DNA of 64,000 bases, taken from Verrucomicrobiota bacterium (GTDB lineage Bacteria > Verrucomicrobiota > Verrucomicrobiia > Verrucomicrobiales > Akkermansiaceae). The DNA lies in assembly GCA_017301995.1 (NCBI GenBank), contig JAFLEH010000010.1:1-64000 (forward strand), in the 5' to 3' direction. Every line of letters begins with the position of its first letter. Position 1 is the stretch's first letter. The position numbers and the translations under genes are program-made. The notes beneath the pieces were generated by a model. It worked only from the letters and a program-made list of their open reading frames with translations. It was not told the origin of the DNA and searched no databases. Shown piece by piece: positions 24,074 through 33,612 of the stretch.

Positions 24074-27000
24074 ATGAAACCCCTCCGCCGTCTTGGTATC
24101 CTCAGCATCGTCGTCGCCATGAGCCAACCGCTCGCCGCCCAGTCCACCTGGAATGGCACCACCAACGCCAACTGGTCCACTGCCACCAACTGGAGCCCCG
24201 GCATCCCTGCGGGTGGAGCGAATATCACCCTCGCCGACACCACCGCCAACGGCCTCACCCTCGACGACGGGAACCGCTCGGTCGGCAGCATCACCGTCGG
24301 CACCACCGGCACCCGGACCAGCGGGTTCACCCTCAACACCACCACCGCCAATACTCTCACCATCACGGGGGGCGTCATCGCGAACGGAAACTTCACCACC
24401 GGCATCGGTGCCCGCATCCGGGGAAAAACCGTGATCTCCGCCGAGCAAACCTGGCAGGTAGGCGGGCAGGCCGGCACCCACGCGGCGGACCGCGGCATCG
24501 CCCTCAATGAGGTGGCCAGCAGCAACACCCAAGGCTCGGTCACGCTGAACGCGAATCTCAACAAATACGGCACCGGCCAGCTTACCATGGGAGCCGTCAA
24601 CGTTACCGGTGCCGGTGATGTCAATGTCAACGACGGATCCCTCAAGCTCAATGCCGGCGGTTCCCTGCCGCTCACCGTGGGGGGCACCGGCAAGATCGTG
24701 GTCAACAACACCGCCATGTTGATCCTTTCGCAGAATTCCGGCTCCTTCGCTGTCACGCGGCCCATTCAATTCAACCTTGGAGCCAGCCTCATGACCGGCA
24801 GCGGGACCAACACCAAGACCGGTGACTTCACCATCGCGTCGGATATGGAGTGGAACGGCGCCCACACCATCACCAACAACAACGACAACAACAACGCCGG
24901 CGACCCGAGATTCATCTTCACGGGGGTCATGTCCGGCACGGGGACCATCACCAAAGCGGGCCCCAGATCGCTTACGCTGTCCGGCACCTCATCTAACACG
25001 ATTGCCACGGGCATCACCGTCGCCGAAGGCGAACTGCGCCTCAACAAGACCGGAGCCACGGCGGTGCCCGGCAATATCCTCATCACCGGCGGCTCCCTGC
25101 GCAAACTCCAGCCTAACCAAATCGCCGATTCCTCGTCGATCACCGTCACCGGTGGCGCAATCAACTTCAACGAGGCCACGCCGGACACCATCGCTTCGCT
25201 CACCATCAGTTCCGCCGCCACGTCCAGCGTGTCCGGTTTCACCGTCACCGGAACCACCAGCCTGACCGCGGGACTTCATCAGCTCAATTCGGGCGAATCG
25301 TTCGCCACCCACAGCCTGGCCCTCTCCAACAACGCGGCCATCCAGCTCGTCGGAGCGGCGACCGCCCCCGCCTCCTCCACCGTCAACATCGGAGCGGGCG
25401 GTCTAACCATGAACACCGGCAGGCTGCTTTATGGAAACCCCGGAAACGCCAGCACCACCCAGGTCAATCTGGCCGGCGACGTCGTTTCCACCGGCACCAG
25501 CGTGTTTTCCGCCGCAAACTACCTTGGCGAGCGGATTCTCGATCTCCAGGCCGGGTCCCGGTCTTTCGCCGTGAACGATGGGATGCTCGACATCCAGACC
25601 ACGGTCCGGAATGGCACACTGGTGAAATCCGGAGCCGGCACGCTGATTCTTTCCCGCACGGGCTCCACCGCGGACTTTTCTTTCACCGATGGCCCCGTGA
25701 AAATCACCACCCAGGCCACGGCCGGAAATGTCTCGCTCTCGGGTGGCACCGTGCTGATGGATGTCGGCGGAACCAATCCGGCAAAGATCACCACCACCGG
25801 AAATTTCACGTCTACGGGAGGATCCATCGATCTATCCGTCGCAAACGGCCCCATCACGCCTGGCTCGTTGGAACTGGTCCGATACACCGGAACCCTCGTC
25901 GGCACCCCTGTCATCAACATCACGCCCCAGCTCCTCGCGAGCCGCATGAATCCCGTCGTGGACCTCGGATCCGGAACCGACAGCGCGATCACCGTCACCT
26001 CCACCGCCCTGCCACTCAGCCTGGTCTGGCACGGTGCCAGCGGCGGGATTTGGGACAACACTGTGACCGCGAATTTCAACACCGGCGCCGAGATGTTCTA
26101 TCCGCTCGATTCCGTCAGCTTCGACGACACCGGGGTCAACCCGGCGGTCCAGCTTGACTCGGTGGTGTTTCCGACCGATTTGGTTTTCGACCATGGCCTC
26201 ATGATTTCCACCTACACCCTGGCCGGCAGCGGAAGCATCAGCGGTCCCACCAAACTCACCAAGAACGGCACGGGCACAACCGTTCTCGCCACCGACAACG
26301 CCTACACCGGCGCGACCGACATCCTCGGCGGGACCTTGCGGGTGGGCAACGCCGGTCTAACGGGGGGGCTCGGGACCGGAGCGGTGTCCGTGATGGATAC
26401 CGCCACCCTCGATTTCAACCGCGATGGATACGCGGTCGTCGGAAATCTGATCTCGGGAGTCGGAACCGTCGTGAACAGCGGTCCGGGCACCGTCGCGCTA
26501 ACCGCGAACAGCACCGGCTTCACCGGAGCGGTTAGCGTCACCGCCGGCACCCTTCAGTTGGGCGACGGCGGCACCACCGGGTCGCTGGGTGCCGGAGGCA
26601 TCGACATCGCCGCCGGGGCCAACCTTGCGATCAAGCGCAGCGATGTTCCCACCATCGCCAACTGGTTCTCCGGCGCGGGCTCCGTGACGGTCGTCGGCGG
26701 CAGCCCGATTCTGACAAGCTCCAACGCCCACACGGGCGGTCTATCCGTTCGGGACGGAGGCGTGGTCCGCGTGACGGGAGATATGGTCTTCGGGGCGTTG
26801 TCCGAGGCGCCGATCGCCAATGCCATCCGCCTCGAATACGGTGGAATCAAGAACCAGGACTCGGATCCGGTGATTGACGTTTACCGCGGCATTGCCATCA
26901 CCGTCGAAGCCTACTTCACCGCCGGTTGGTCCAAGACTCTAACCATCAACGGGCCGGTCACCGGCACGGGCAACGTGTTTGTCAACTACGATTCCGGCAG

Positions 27001-29017
27001 GGTCATCCTCGCCAATGCCGCGAGCGACTGGAACGGCGTTCTGACATTGGGCGCATCCAAACCGGGATTCTCCGGAACCACCGCCGGCACTCTTGAGATC
27101 GGCATGATTTCAAATGGCGGCATGGCTGGCCCGTTAGGCACGGCCTCGGCGGATCCCGCGAACCTGGTGTTCAACGTCGGACGTCTCATTTACAACGGTG
27201 CCGACGCCTCCACCGACCGCGGCTTCACCCTCCAGGGAGCGGGAACCATCGAGGTGCCCGCCAACACGCTGACGATGAGCGGCGTGGCAACCGGACCCGG
27301 CGCTCTAACCAAGGCGGGTGCCGGCACGCTGGTTCTCACCGGATCCAACGATTTCGCGGGCGAGAAGGTCGTTGCGGGTGGCACTCTGGTGGTGAAATCC
27401 GCCACCGCGCTCGGTGGCACCGGCGCGTTCATCCGCTTCACCGGCACTACCGGGGTTCTCGACCTGGCCACCGACGAGAGCGTCGCACCCTATCCGCTCA
27501 CCATCGGCGTGAACAACAGCGGCACCATCCTCTCGAACGTCGCCACCCCCGGAACCCCCGGGATCAACCACACGCTCGGCAACTTCGAACTCTCCAGAAT
27601 CACCCTGAACGTCGCCGCCGGAGCCAACGTCAGCGGCGGCGACCCGCGGGTGACCATCACCAGTCTGAGTTGCTCTTCCGGAGATTCCGGGACGACCCTC
27701 CTCGCTCCCACCACCGCAAATCTAACGGTCGGTTCGGCGGCCATCGCTTCGGGCAACGCCGCCAAGACCCTGACCCTCGGCGGCACCAGCCTGTCCAACT
27801 ATCTGACCGGACCGGTGACCGACGGGATCAACACCCTGAGCGTTAACAAAGGCAACGACAGCGTGTGGACCCTTTCCGGCGACAACACGTTCTCCGGCAA
27901 TGTCACCGTTGACGACGGCGTCCTGATCGTCACCCACAGCAACGCGCTTGGCGCCGCCACGAAGACCCTGGTAATCGCGGGAGACGCCGGCAACAACCGG
28001 ATTCCGGAATTGCAGCTTGCGGGCGGGATTTCACCAACATTGGCCAACATGCAGATTTCCGGGGCCGGTGTCGCCAATCTTACCGGCGCGCTGCGCAACG
28101 TTTCGGGCGACAACACCCTGACCGTATCCACCCAGGTGACCATGCGCACCGGAAACGGCAATACGACTCTTTATTCGGATTCCGGCACTCTCACGTTGAA
28201 TACACCGCTGGTGACCGCCAACGCCACCAACCGGGCGTTGACCCTCGCGGGTCCGGGCAACGGAGTGATCAACGGCGTTATCGCCAACGGTTCCACCGCC
28301 AATCTGCCCGTCACCAAGAGCGGCACCGGCACCTGGACCATCAACGGGGCCCAAACCTACAGCGGAGCCACCACGGTCAATGGCGGCACGCTTTCGCTGG
28401 GCCAGGCCGCCCTCAATGACAGCGCCGCGGTTGTCATCGCATCAGGGGCCACACTCCATCTGAACTTCGCGGGTTCCGACCGGGTGGGCTCTCTAACCAT
28501 CGACGGGACGGTGAAACCGGATGGACTCTACGACTCCACCACCGACCCCGGATTCATCACCGGCACCGGCAGCATCCGCGTGGGCCCGGAACCGTCCGGT
28601 TACGGCACATGGGCATCCGCCCAGCCGTTCACCGCCGGCGTCAACGACGGCCCGGCCGATGATCCGGATGGCGATGACATCCCGAATCTGTTGGAGTTCG
28701 TGCTCGGTGGCGTGCCGGTCGGCACCGGAGCCAGCGACACCTCGATCCTGCCGAAACAGACCCTCACCGCCAGCGATCTGGTTCTCACTTTCAAGCGCAG
28801 CGATTCTTCGGAGACCGATGTGACCCTCAAGGTCCAGTGGTCGGACGATCTCTCCACCTGGCATGATTTCGTGACGGTGGGCGCTGCCGACGCGCTGCCG
28901 CAAGTGGATGTCACCGAGGACGTGCCAACGGCGGAACTCGACACCGTGTCGGTCTCGATTCCGAGAACTCTCGCGCCCGGAGGGAGGATTTTCGCCCGTC
29001 TGCAGGCTGTGAAATAA
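24074..29017 (+). CDS. Giant exported autotransporter-type beta-strand-repeat protein
   Basis: 1,647 residues from ATG 24074, chosen because a signal peptide (MKPLRRLGILSIVVAMSQPLAAQ) starts there; the frame is open upstream but is shadow of the kinase gene. Most of the protein is autotransporter-associated beta-strand repeats, recognised by phrases such as LTKAGAGTLVLTGSNDF, TKNGTGTTVLATDNAYTGAT and TKSGTGTWTINGAQTYSGAT, which build a long beta helix. There is no outer-membrane barrel at the C-terminus. Residues about 1508-1647 are a separate module with a calcium-loop-like DPDGDD and LLEFVLGG, also found in the 849-residue protein at 50.3-52.8 kb. Probably a surface adhesin or structural protein. 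The leader is C/A-rich without Shine-Dalgarno. Confidence 0.9.
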   Translation: MKPLRRLGILSIVVAMSQPLAAQSTWNGTTNANWSTATNWSPGIPAGGANITLADTTANGLTLDDGNRSVGSITVGTTGTRTSGFTLNTTTANTLTITGGVIANGNFTTGIGARIRGKTVISAEQTWQVGGQAGTHAADRGIALNEVASSNTQGSVTLNANLNKYGTGQLTMGAVNVTGAGDVNVNDGSLKLNAGGSLPLTVGGTGKIVVNNTAMLILSQNSGSFAVTRPIQFNLGASLMTGSGTNTKTGDFTIASDMEWNGAHTITNNNDNNNAGDPRFIFTGVMSGTGTITKAGPRSLTLSGTSSNTIATGITVAEGELRLNKTGATAVPGNILITGGSLRKLQPNQIADSSSITVTGGAINFNEATPDTIASLTISSAATSSVSGFTVTGTTSLTAGLHQLNSGESFATHSLALSNNAAIQLVGAATAPASSTVNIGAGGLTMNTGRLLYGNPGNASTTQVNLAGDVVSTGTSVFSAANYLGERILDLQAGSRSFAVNDGMLDIQTTVRNGTLVKSGAGTLILSRTGSTADFSFTDGPVKITTQATAGNVSLSGGTVLMDVGGTNPAKITTTGNFTSTGGSIDLSVANGPITPGSLELVRYTGTLVGTPVINITPQLLASRMNPVVDLGSGTDSAITVTSTALPLSLVWHGASGGIWDNTVTANFNTGAEMFYPLDSVSFDDTGVNPAVQLDSVVFPTDLVFDHGLMISTYTLAGSGSISGPTKLTKNGTGTTVLATDNAYTGATDILGGTLRVGNAGLTGGLGTGAVSVMDTATLDFNRDGYAVVGNLISGVGTVVNSGPGTVALTANSTGFTGAVSVTAGTLQLGDGGTTGSLGAGGIDIAAGANLAIKRSDVPTIANWFSGAGSVTVVGGSPILTSSNAHTGGLSVRDGGVVRVTGDMVFGALSEAPIANAIRLEYGGIKNQDSDPVIDVYRGIAITVEAYFTAGWSKTLTINGPVTGTGNVFVNYDSGRVILANAASDWNGVLTLGASKPGFSGTTAGTLEIGMISNGGMAGPLGTASADPANLVFNVGRLIYNGADASTDRGFTLQGAGTIEVPANTLTMSGVATGPGALTKAGAGTLVLTGSNDFAGEKVVAGGTLVVKSATALGGTGAFIRFTGTTGVLDLATDESVAPYPLTIGVNNSGTILSNVATPGTPGINHTLGNFELSRITLNVAAGANVSGGDPRVTITSLSCSSGDSGTTLLAPTTANLTVGSAAIASGNAAKTLTLGGTSLSNYLTGPVTDGINTLSVNKGNDSVWTLSGDNTFSGNVTVDDGVLIVTHSNALGAATKTLVIAGDAGNNRIPELQLAGGISPTLANMQISGAGVANLTGALRNVSGDNTLTVSTQVTMRTGNGNTTLYSDSGTLTLNTPLVTANATNRALTLAGPGNGVINGVIANGSTANLPVTKSGTGTWTINGAQTYSGATTVNGGTLSLGQAALNDSAAVVIASGATLHLNFAGSDRVGSLTIDGTVKPDGLYDSTTDPGFITGTGSIRVGPEPSGYGTWASAQPFTAGVNDGPADDPDGDDIPNLLEFVLGGVPVGTGASDTSILPKQTLTASDLVLTFKRSDSSETDVTLKVQWSDDLSTWHDFVTVGAADALPQVDVTEDVPTAELDTVSVSIPRTLAPGGRIFARLQAVK

Positions 29018-29030
29018 GGACCGGGTCCAA

Positions 29031-29060
29031 GGGCGGCCGGGATGGGGGTCCCGACCGCCC
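29031..29060 (+). terminator. Possible terminator hairpin without T-run
   Basis: GGGCGG-CGGGA pairs with TCCCG-CCGCCC, 14 bp after the stop of the beta-strand-repeat gene. No T-run follows, so intrinsic termination is uncertain. Confidence 0.45.
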
Positions 29061-29116
29061 GCTCGGCTCCGGCCAGCAATCTTATATCGCAATCTCCAAC
29101 CTAAAAAACATATCTT

Positions 29117-29884
29117 ATGCGTTTCGCCGCGTTTATCCTGATGGCATTGCTTTTCGTTCCCGGACTCGCCGGCGCGGCCGATTCCGGCGTGCCCAACAGT
29201 CTCACCGCGGCGGAAAAGAGCGCCGGATGGCGCCTCCTGTGGGATGGCAAGTCAACCGATGGCTGGCGTTCGCCCAAGGCGGACCGTTTCCCGTCGAAAG
29301 GTTGGGAGATCAAGGACGGTGTCCTGACCGTGATGCCCGGCGATGGCGGGGAGTCCACCAACGGCGGTGATATCATTTCCAAAGAGCGCTTTTCCGAATT
29401 CGAACTGACGGTGGATTTCAGAATCACCGAGGGCGCGAACAGCGGTGTGAAGTATTTCGTCCAGCCGAATCTGAAGCCGATCGATAAGAAGACCGGCAAA
29501 CCCGCCGGCAGCGGATCCGCGATCGGTCTCGAGTTCCAGATTCTCGACGACGTCCGCCACCCCGATGCCAAGCTCGGACGGAATGGCAACCGCACCATCG
29601 GTTCGCTCTACGACCTGATTCCCGCCGACAAGGCGAAGAAAGCGAATCCCATCGGCGAATGGAACACCGCCCGCGTGCTGGCAAAGGGCAAGCACGTCGA
29701 GCATTGGCTCAACGGGGTGAAAGTCCTCGAATACGAACGCGGGTCCGATGCCTTTCGCAAATATGTGGATGGCAGCAAGTTCAAGAACATGACCGGATTC
29801 GGCGAATGGCCGGACGGACACATCCTGCTTCAGGACCACGGCAACCGCGTTTCCTACCGCAATATCAAGATCCGCAAGCTGTAG
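29117..29884 (+). CDS. 3-keto-disaccharide hydrolase-type exported protein (DUF1080)
   Basis: 255 residues with a signal peptide (about 1-20). It is a concanavalin-like jelly roll of the DUF1080 family: LLWDGKSTDGWR near the start, ANSGVKYFVQ, IGLEFQILDD and a closing LLQDHGNRVSYRNIKIRKL. Some members cleave 3-keto-glycosides; most are untested and numerous in Verrucomicrobia and Planctomycetes. No lipobox Cys is seen, so the protein is probably periplasmic or secreted. It is a single gene 99 bp after the beta-strand-repeat protein and is preceded by an AAC-rich leader without Shine-Dalgarno. Confidence 0.9.
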   Translation: MRFAAFILMALLFVPGLAGAADSGVPNSLTAAEKSAGWRLLWDGKSTDGWRSPKADRFPSKGWEIKDGVLTVMPGDGGESTNGGDIISKERFSEFELTVDFRITEGANSGVKYFVQPNLKPIDKKTGKPAGSGSAIGLEFQILDDVRHPDAKLGRNGNRTIGSLYDLIPADKAKKANPIGEWNTARVLAKGKHVEHWLNGVKVLEYERGSDAFRKYVDGSKFKNMTGFGEWPDGHILLQDHGNRVSYRNIKIRKL

Positions 29885-29949
29885 CGGCGTGTCTATGACC
29901 GTCGCTGACTATCCGTCGGATGGAAAAGGCCAATGATAGATGCTTGGAT

Positions 29950-30090
29950 ACCGCGAATGAACGCGAATGGTCACGAATGTGAAATTGAAAATGAATGAGT
30001 TCTGACACCCGGGCAGTTCACCTGATGGATTGACCATCCGATCTTTCCAACCCATTGGAAATTCACGTCAATGGGCGTCCATTCGCGGTT
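29950..30090. repeat. Long inverted repeat of ACGAATG words
   Basis: The left arm has ACCGCGAATG followed by further CGAATG words, and the right arm has CATTCGCGGTTA with ACGTGAA facing TGTGAA. The arms are about 30 bp with a loop of about 80 bp. It lies in the 223-bp spacer between two convergent genes; no gene is visible there. It resembles in style the ACGGAT hairpins at 36.6, 58.4 and 61.4 kb. Confidence 0.7.
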
Positions 30091-30107
30091 ATGTTTGATT
30101 TCCGGAG

Positions 30108-31067
30108 TTATGGGATCTTCTTTTTCTCCACTTTCCATCCTTCCATCTTGGCGACGCCGCAGGGGTCACCTTGAAACATGGCGGCAGCCTTTTCATCACC
30201 CTTGAGCTGCCATTGGAGCCAGGCTGTCGCAACTTTGGCGAAGTCTCCGCCATGCGGCTTGGCGTAGGTGCCGCCGTGGCCCACTTCGAGGTTTGCGGCA
30301 AACGCGGGCACCTCGGTGATGTTCTTGTAGTCGTCCATGCCGTTGGCATAGGCGATGTCCTTCCGCCCGCCGAGGATGTAGATCACCGGCGTGTGGAGCT
30401 TTTTCAGGTGGTCTTTGGATAGGTTGGGCATGCCCCCCATCGCGCCTTTGGAATTGATGAAGATCCCGCTGTTGCAAACCATCAGGGTGCGGACGCGCGG
30501 GTCGGGCGCGACCTCCAGCGCCTGCAATCCGCCGCAGGACATGCCCGCAACGGCGATTTTCGAGGTGTCGAGCTTGCCGGCATATTGGCTTGAAGCGTTG
30601 GCGTTCTGGGCGATGGCCCAGTTGATCGCGTCGGTTAGCAACGACGCTTTGGTGGGGCCTCCGGGGCCGCCGCCGCGTTTGCCATCGACGGGCATCGGGC
30701 CGATGGCGATGATCAGGAAACCGTGGGAGGCGATTTCTGATAGGAAATTCACATGTTCCCAAGGGGAGTTCGCGCAGGCGCCGTTGCCCCAGGCCACGAT
30801 GGGTAATCGGGGCTGCTCTTTGCCGATGGCGCTTATGTCGCGCGGGCGGAAGATGGTGTGCGTCGGCAGGGCACCGTCCTGCGCCATGATGGCCTTGCAA
30901 GGCCCCGTCCCGCCGTCCTCGACCGTTAGAGTCTCAATCTCCTTCGAAACCGCCGGCGCGGCGGCATCCGCGGCCACCGCCTGCGGCATGCCTGCCGCGA
31001 GCGCGAGACAAGCCGCGCCACTTAGCAAACGGATTTTGTGAGATGAGGAGATCGACGATGTTGTCAT
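30108..31067 (-). CDS. Exported alpha/beta hydrolase
   Basis: 319 residues from ATG 31067, chosen because a signal peptide (about residues 10-35, ending AVAAD) follows; the frame is open further upstream. The alpha/beta hydrolase core shows PIVAWGNGACANSP (oxyanion region) and the nucleophile elbow AGMSCGGLQA with Ser. A late His in NLEVGHGGTY is the likely catalytic base. It resembles chlorophyllase/PET-hydrolase-like exported esterases, but the substrate cannot be told. The upstream leader is C/A-rich with no Shine-Dalgarno. Confidence 0.85.
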   Translation of the reverse strand: MTTSSISSSHKIRLLSGAACLALAAGMPQAVAADAAAPAVSKEIETLTVEDGGTGPCKAIMAQDGALPTHTIFRPRDISAIGKEQPRLPIVAWGNGACANSPWEHVNFLSEIASHGFLIIAIGPMPVDGKRGGGPGGPTKASLLTDAINWAIAQNANASSQYAGKLDTSKIAVAGMSCGGLQALEVAPDPRVRTLMVCNSGIFINSKGAMGGMPNLSKDHLKKLHTPVIYILGGRKDIAYANGMDDYKNITEVPAFAANLEVGHGGTYAKPHGGDFAKVATAWLQWQLKGDEKAAAMFQGDPCGVAKMEGWKVEKKKIP

Positions 31068-31423
31068 GGTGTTGGCTGCTTGGGTTGTAGGTTGAGTTGA
31101 AAAGCTTGATCGGCGGGTGACCGATTGACGGTGATGGCCGTTGCCCGGACACCTTTCCAAACACAAGCCTCGCACGCTCCTAAACCGCGCCAAGCAAAAT
31201 TTGCGGTTAAGTATGTGATTGCCCGTGAGCGTCACACCCCGTTGATCCCGGAACCCGATTTGTAAACGCGGATGGACGGATACGAGAATGAGAAGCGCGG
31301 AGCGATTTCCGACCGGACCAGGGAATATGACGTTCGCCTTGACACGGCGGGTCGGCGGGCAAATGTTGCCAGGCACGGAGCGGGAGCGGCCCTCGCGGCC
31401 GGTCCCCAATTCCGCCAAGCCCC
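31068..31423. promoter_or_regulatory. Divergent promoter region
   Basis: 356 bp between the hydrolase gene (minus) and the response-regulator gene (plus), so it holds promoters for both. No gene, repeat or strong palindrome is seen. The stretch next to the hydrolase start is C/A-rich on the minus strand. No RNA polymerase box could be chosen with confidence. Confidence 0.5.
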
Positions 31424-32101
31424 ATGAGGTTGCTCGTCATCGAAGACCACACCCCGCTGCGCAATGCCATCGCCCGGTATCTGCGCGAGGCCGGCTTTGT
31501 GCTCGATGAGGCGGCCACCGGTGACGAGGGGCTGTGGGCGGCTTCCGAGAACGCCTATGACGCCATCCTGCTCGATCTGATGCTCCCGAAAGTGGATGGC
31601 ATGGACATTCTGCGGCGGCTCCGCGCCAAGGGAAACCAGGTGCATATTCTCGTCATCAGCGCGCGCGACGGACTCGAAGACCGGCTTGAGGCGCTGGACG
31701 CCGGGGCCGATGACTATCTGGTCAAACCGTTTCCCCTTTCCGAGGCGGCGGCGCGGGTCCGGGCGCTCCTCCGCCGCAGCTACGTTAGAAAGGAACCGGT
31801 CATGACGGTGGCCGACCTAAGCCTCGATCCGATCCGCCGGACGGTGAGTCGCGCCGGACAACCGGTTGACCTGACGCCGCTCGAATACCGCTTGCTCGAA
31901 TACCTGTTCTATCGGGCGGGCGAGGTGGTCCCGCGGACGGATATCTGGGAGCGGGTGTTTGAGGATGGAACAGGCGGTGGCAGCAATGCCGTGGACGTTT
32001 ACATCGGCTATCTGAGGAAAAAGCTCAACCGGGATGATCTTCCCAACCTGATCCGGACCGTCCGCGGACACGGATACACGCTGGAGGAGGTGGAGGCGTG
32101 A
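31424..32101 (+). CDS. OmpR/PhoB-family response regulator
   Basis: 225 residues. A receiver domain (1-115) has the acidic pair in VIEDH, the phosphoacceptor Asp51 in LLDLMLP and the switch Lys in DYLVKPF. A winged-helix DNA-binding domain follows (about 128-222, with LTPLEYRLLEYL and IRTVRGHGYTL). It should bind DNA when phosphorylated by the kinase encoded next, with which it overlaps by 4 nt. Possible targets are the LTA-synthase-like and methyltransferase genes immediately downstream; this is inference. Confidence 0.95.
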   Translation: MRLLVIEDHTPLRNAIARYLREAGFVLDEAATGDEGLWAASENAYDAILLDLMLPKVDGMDILRRLRAKGNQVHILVISARDGLEDRLEALDAGADDYLVKPFPLSEAAARVRALLRRSYVRKEPVMTVADLSLDPIRRTVSRAGQPVDLTPLEYRLLEYLFYRAGEVVPRTDIWERVFEDGTGGGSNAVDVYIGYLRKKLNRDDLPNLIRTVRGHGYTLEEVEA

Positions 32102-33540
32102 GCGCGCCGTCCATCAGAAGATCGCTGCTGGTCCGCTGCGGACTGGGTGTGGGCGCGATCCTCTGCGCGCTATCGGGAGCCGCGTATTTTCTGGTTAGGC
32201 ACAGCCTGATCCGCGAGATCGACCGCTCGATTTCCGATACAGCGGCCCTGCTTTCCAACCAAGTCGAGCTGGAGAACGGGAATGTGATATTCGAATGGCA
32301 GGAGGGGCTGGGCACAAACGACGCGCTCACCCTCGAGGGAATCTTCCAGTTTTGGGACGACCGCACCGGCAAGGCAACACGGTCACCCGCGCTGGGAACG
32401 GCGGATCTGGAGAAATTCACCGGGCCGGCCGGACAACCGGAGATCCGTTCGATCCTGTTGCCTAACGGAAACCGATCCCGCGCGGTAGGACTTGCCGTTT
32501 TGCCGTTCATTCTGCCCGAGGAAGCGGAGCGGATGCGTTCGGCGGGGGATATCCCGGACCCGACCCGGTTTCCCCACACGCTCGTCGTGGCTTGCGATTC
32601 GGAGTCCGCCTACCGCACGCTCGCGCGCCTGCGGTATGTGCTCATCAGCGGAACCCTGCTCACGCTGGGGCTGGGGTTCGCCCTGATCGACCAGGTGATC
32701 CGCGTTTCCCTCCGGCCGATCGCCGATCTGAACGACCAGATGCGCGACCGCGCGGACCATCAGTTGGACTCCTCGCTCACTGTGCCGGGGACGCTTCCTG
32801 AAGAACTCGCCGGCCTCGCGAGGAGCTTCGATGGCCTGCTGGCGCGGGTCGCCGCCACGCGGCAGCGCGAGCGCGATTTCATCCGGCACGCGGCGCATGA
32901 ACTGCGGACGCCGATCGCCGGATTGAACGCCACCACGGAACTGGCTCTATCAAAGCCGCGCGACACTGCGGAGTACGAAGGGTTCCTGATCGAATGCGGA
33001 CGCTCGGCCGACCACTTGAGGTTGCTCGTCGAGCGCTTGTCGGCGTTGGCGAAAATCGGTGTTTCGGCACAGGCGAAGCCGAAGACGGAGGCGATCTCGC
33101 CGGACTCGGTTTTAAGTGAGTGCCTGCTGGTTTTTGCCCCGCTTGCGGAGAAGCGCGGTCTGGAATTCGTTGTCACCGGACCGGTGGGGGATTTGCGCAT
33201 GCTAGGTGACCGGGCGCTGTGCCGGATCATCCTCAACAATCTGTTGGACAACGCCGTGTGCCACTCGGCCGCGCCGGGTACGGTCGGGATCATCTGCGAC
33301 GGGGTCGGACGGTATGTTAGGATCCGGGTTTCCAATCCGGTGACCGTGCTGCCGGAGGATCCCAACCGCTGGTTCGAGCCCCTGTTTCGTGGCGATGAGT
33401 CCGGCCAAAACTCCGGCGGACATTTGGGAATCGGCCTGACCCTGAGCCTGGAAGCCGCCCATGCGATGGACGGCAAACTGAGTGCCTGCGCGGACGGAAA
33501 CGATCGGATCTCATTCACACTTGAGCTGCCATCCGCCTGA
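32098..33540 (+). CDS. Sensor histidine kinase
   Basis: 480 residues. Membrane helices at about 15-35 and 175-197 enclose a periplasmic sensor of about 140 residues. After them come a HAMP segment, the HisKA box with His in FIRHAAHELRTPIAG, and an ATPase domain with the N-box NNLLDNAVCHS and a glycine box (GGHLGIGLTLSL). It should phosphorylate the response regulator with which it forms a 4-nt overlapping pair. The signal is unknown. Confidence 0.94.
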   Translation: MSAPSIRRSLLVRCGLGVGAILCALSGAAYFLVRHSLIREIDRSISDTAALLSNQVELENGNVIFEWQEGLGTNDALTLEGIFQFWDDRTGKATRSPALGTADLEKFTGPAGQPEIRSILLPNGNRSRAVGLAVLPFILPEEAERMRSAGDIPDPTRFPHTLVVACDSESAYRTLARLRYVLISGTLLTLGLGFALIDQVIRVSLRPIADLNDQMRDRADHQLDSSLTVPGTLPEELAGLARSFDGLLARVAATRQRERDFIRHAAHELRTPIAGLNATTELALSKPRDTAEYEGFLIECGRSADHLRLLVERLSALAKIGVSAQAKPKTEAISPDSVLSECLLVFAPLAEKRGLEFVVTGPVGDLRMLGDRALCRIILNNLLDNAVCHSAAPGTVGIICDGVGRYVRIRVSNPVTVLPEDPNRWFEPLFRGDESGQNSGGHLGIGLTLSLEAAHAMDGKLSACADGNDRISFTLELPSA

Positions 33541-33612
33541 GCCAGGCTGAAATTCTGAAACTATTTTCGGAAATTTCCGGCGCTCTCACCGGATTCTCAT
33601 GTTCGGGTTGCT

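Noticed and set aside
29031..29060. Firm intrinsic terminator after the giant gene
   Set aside because: A stable stem is present but no T-run, so it is listed only as possible.
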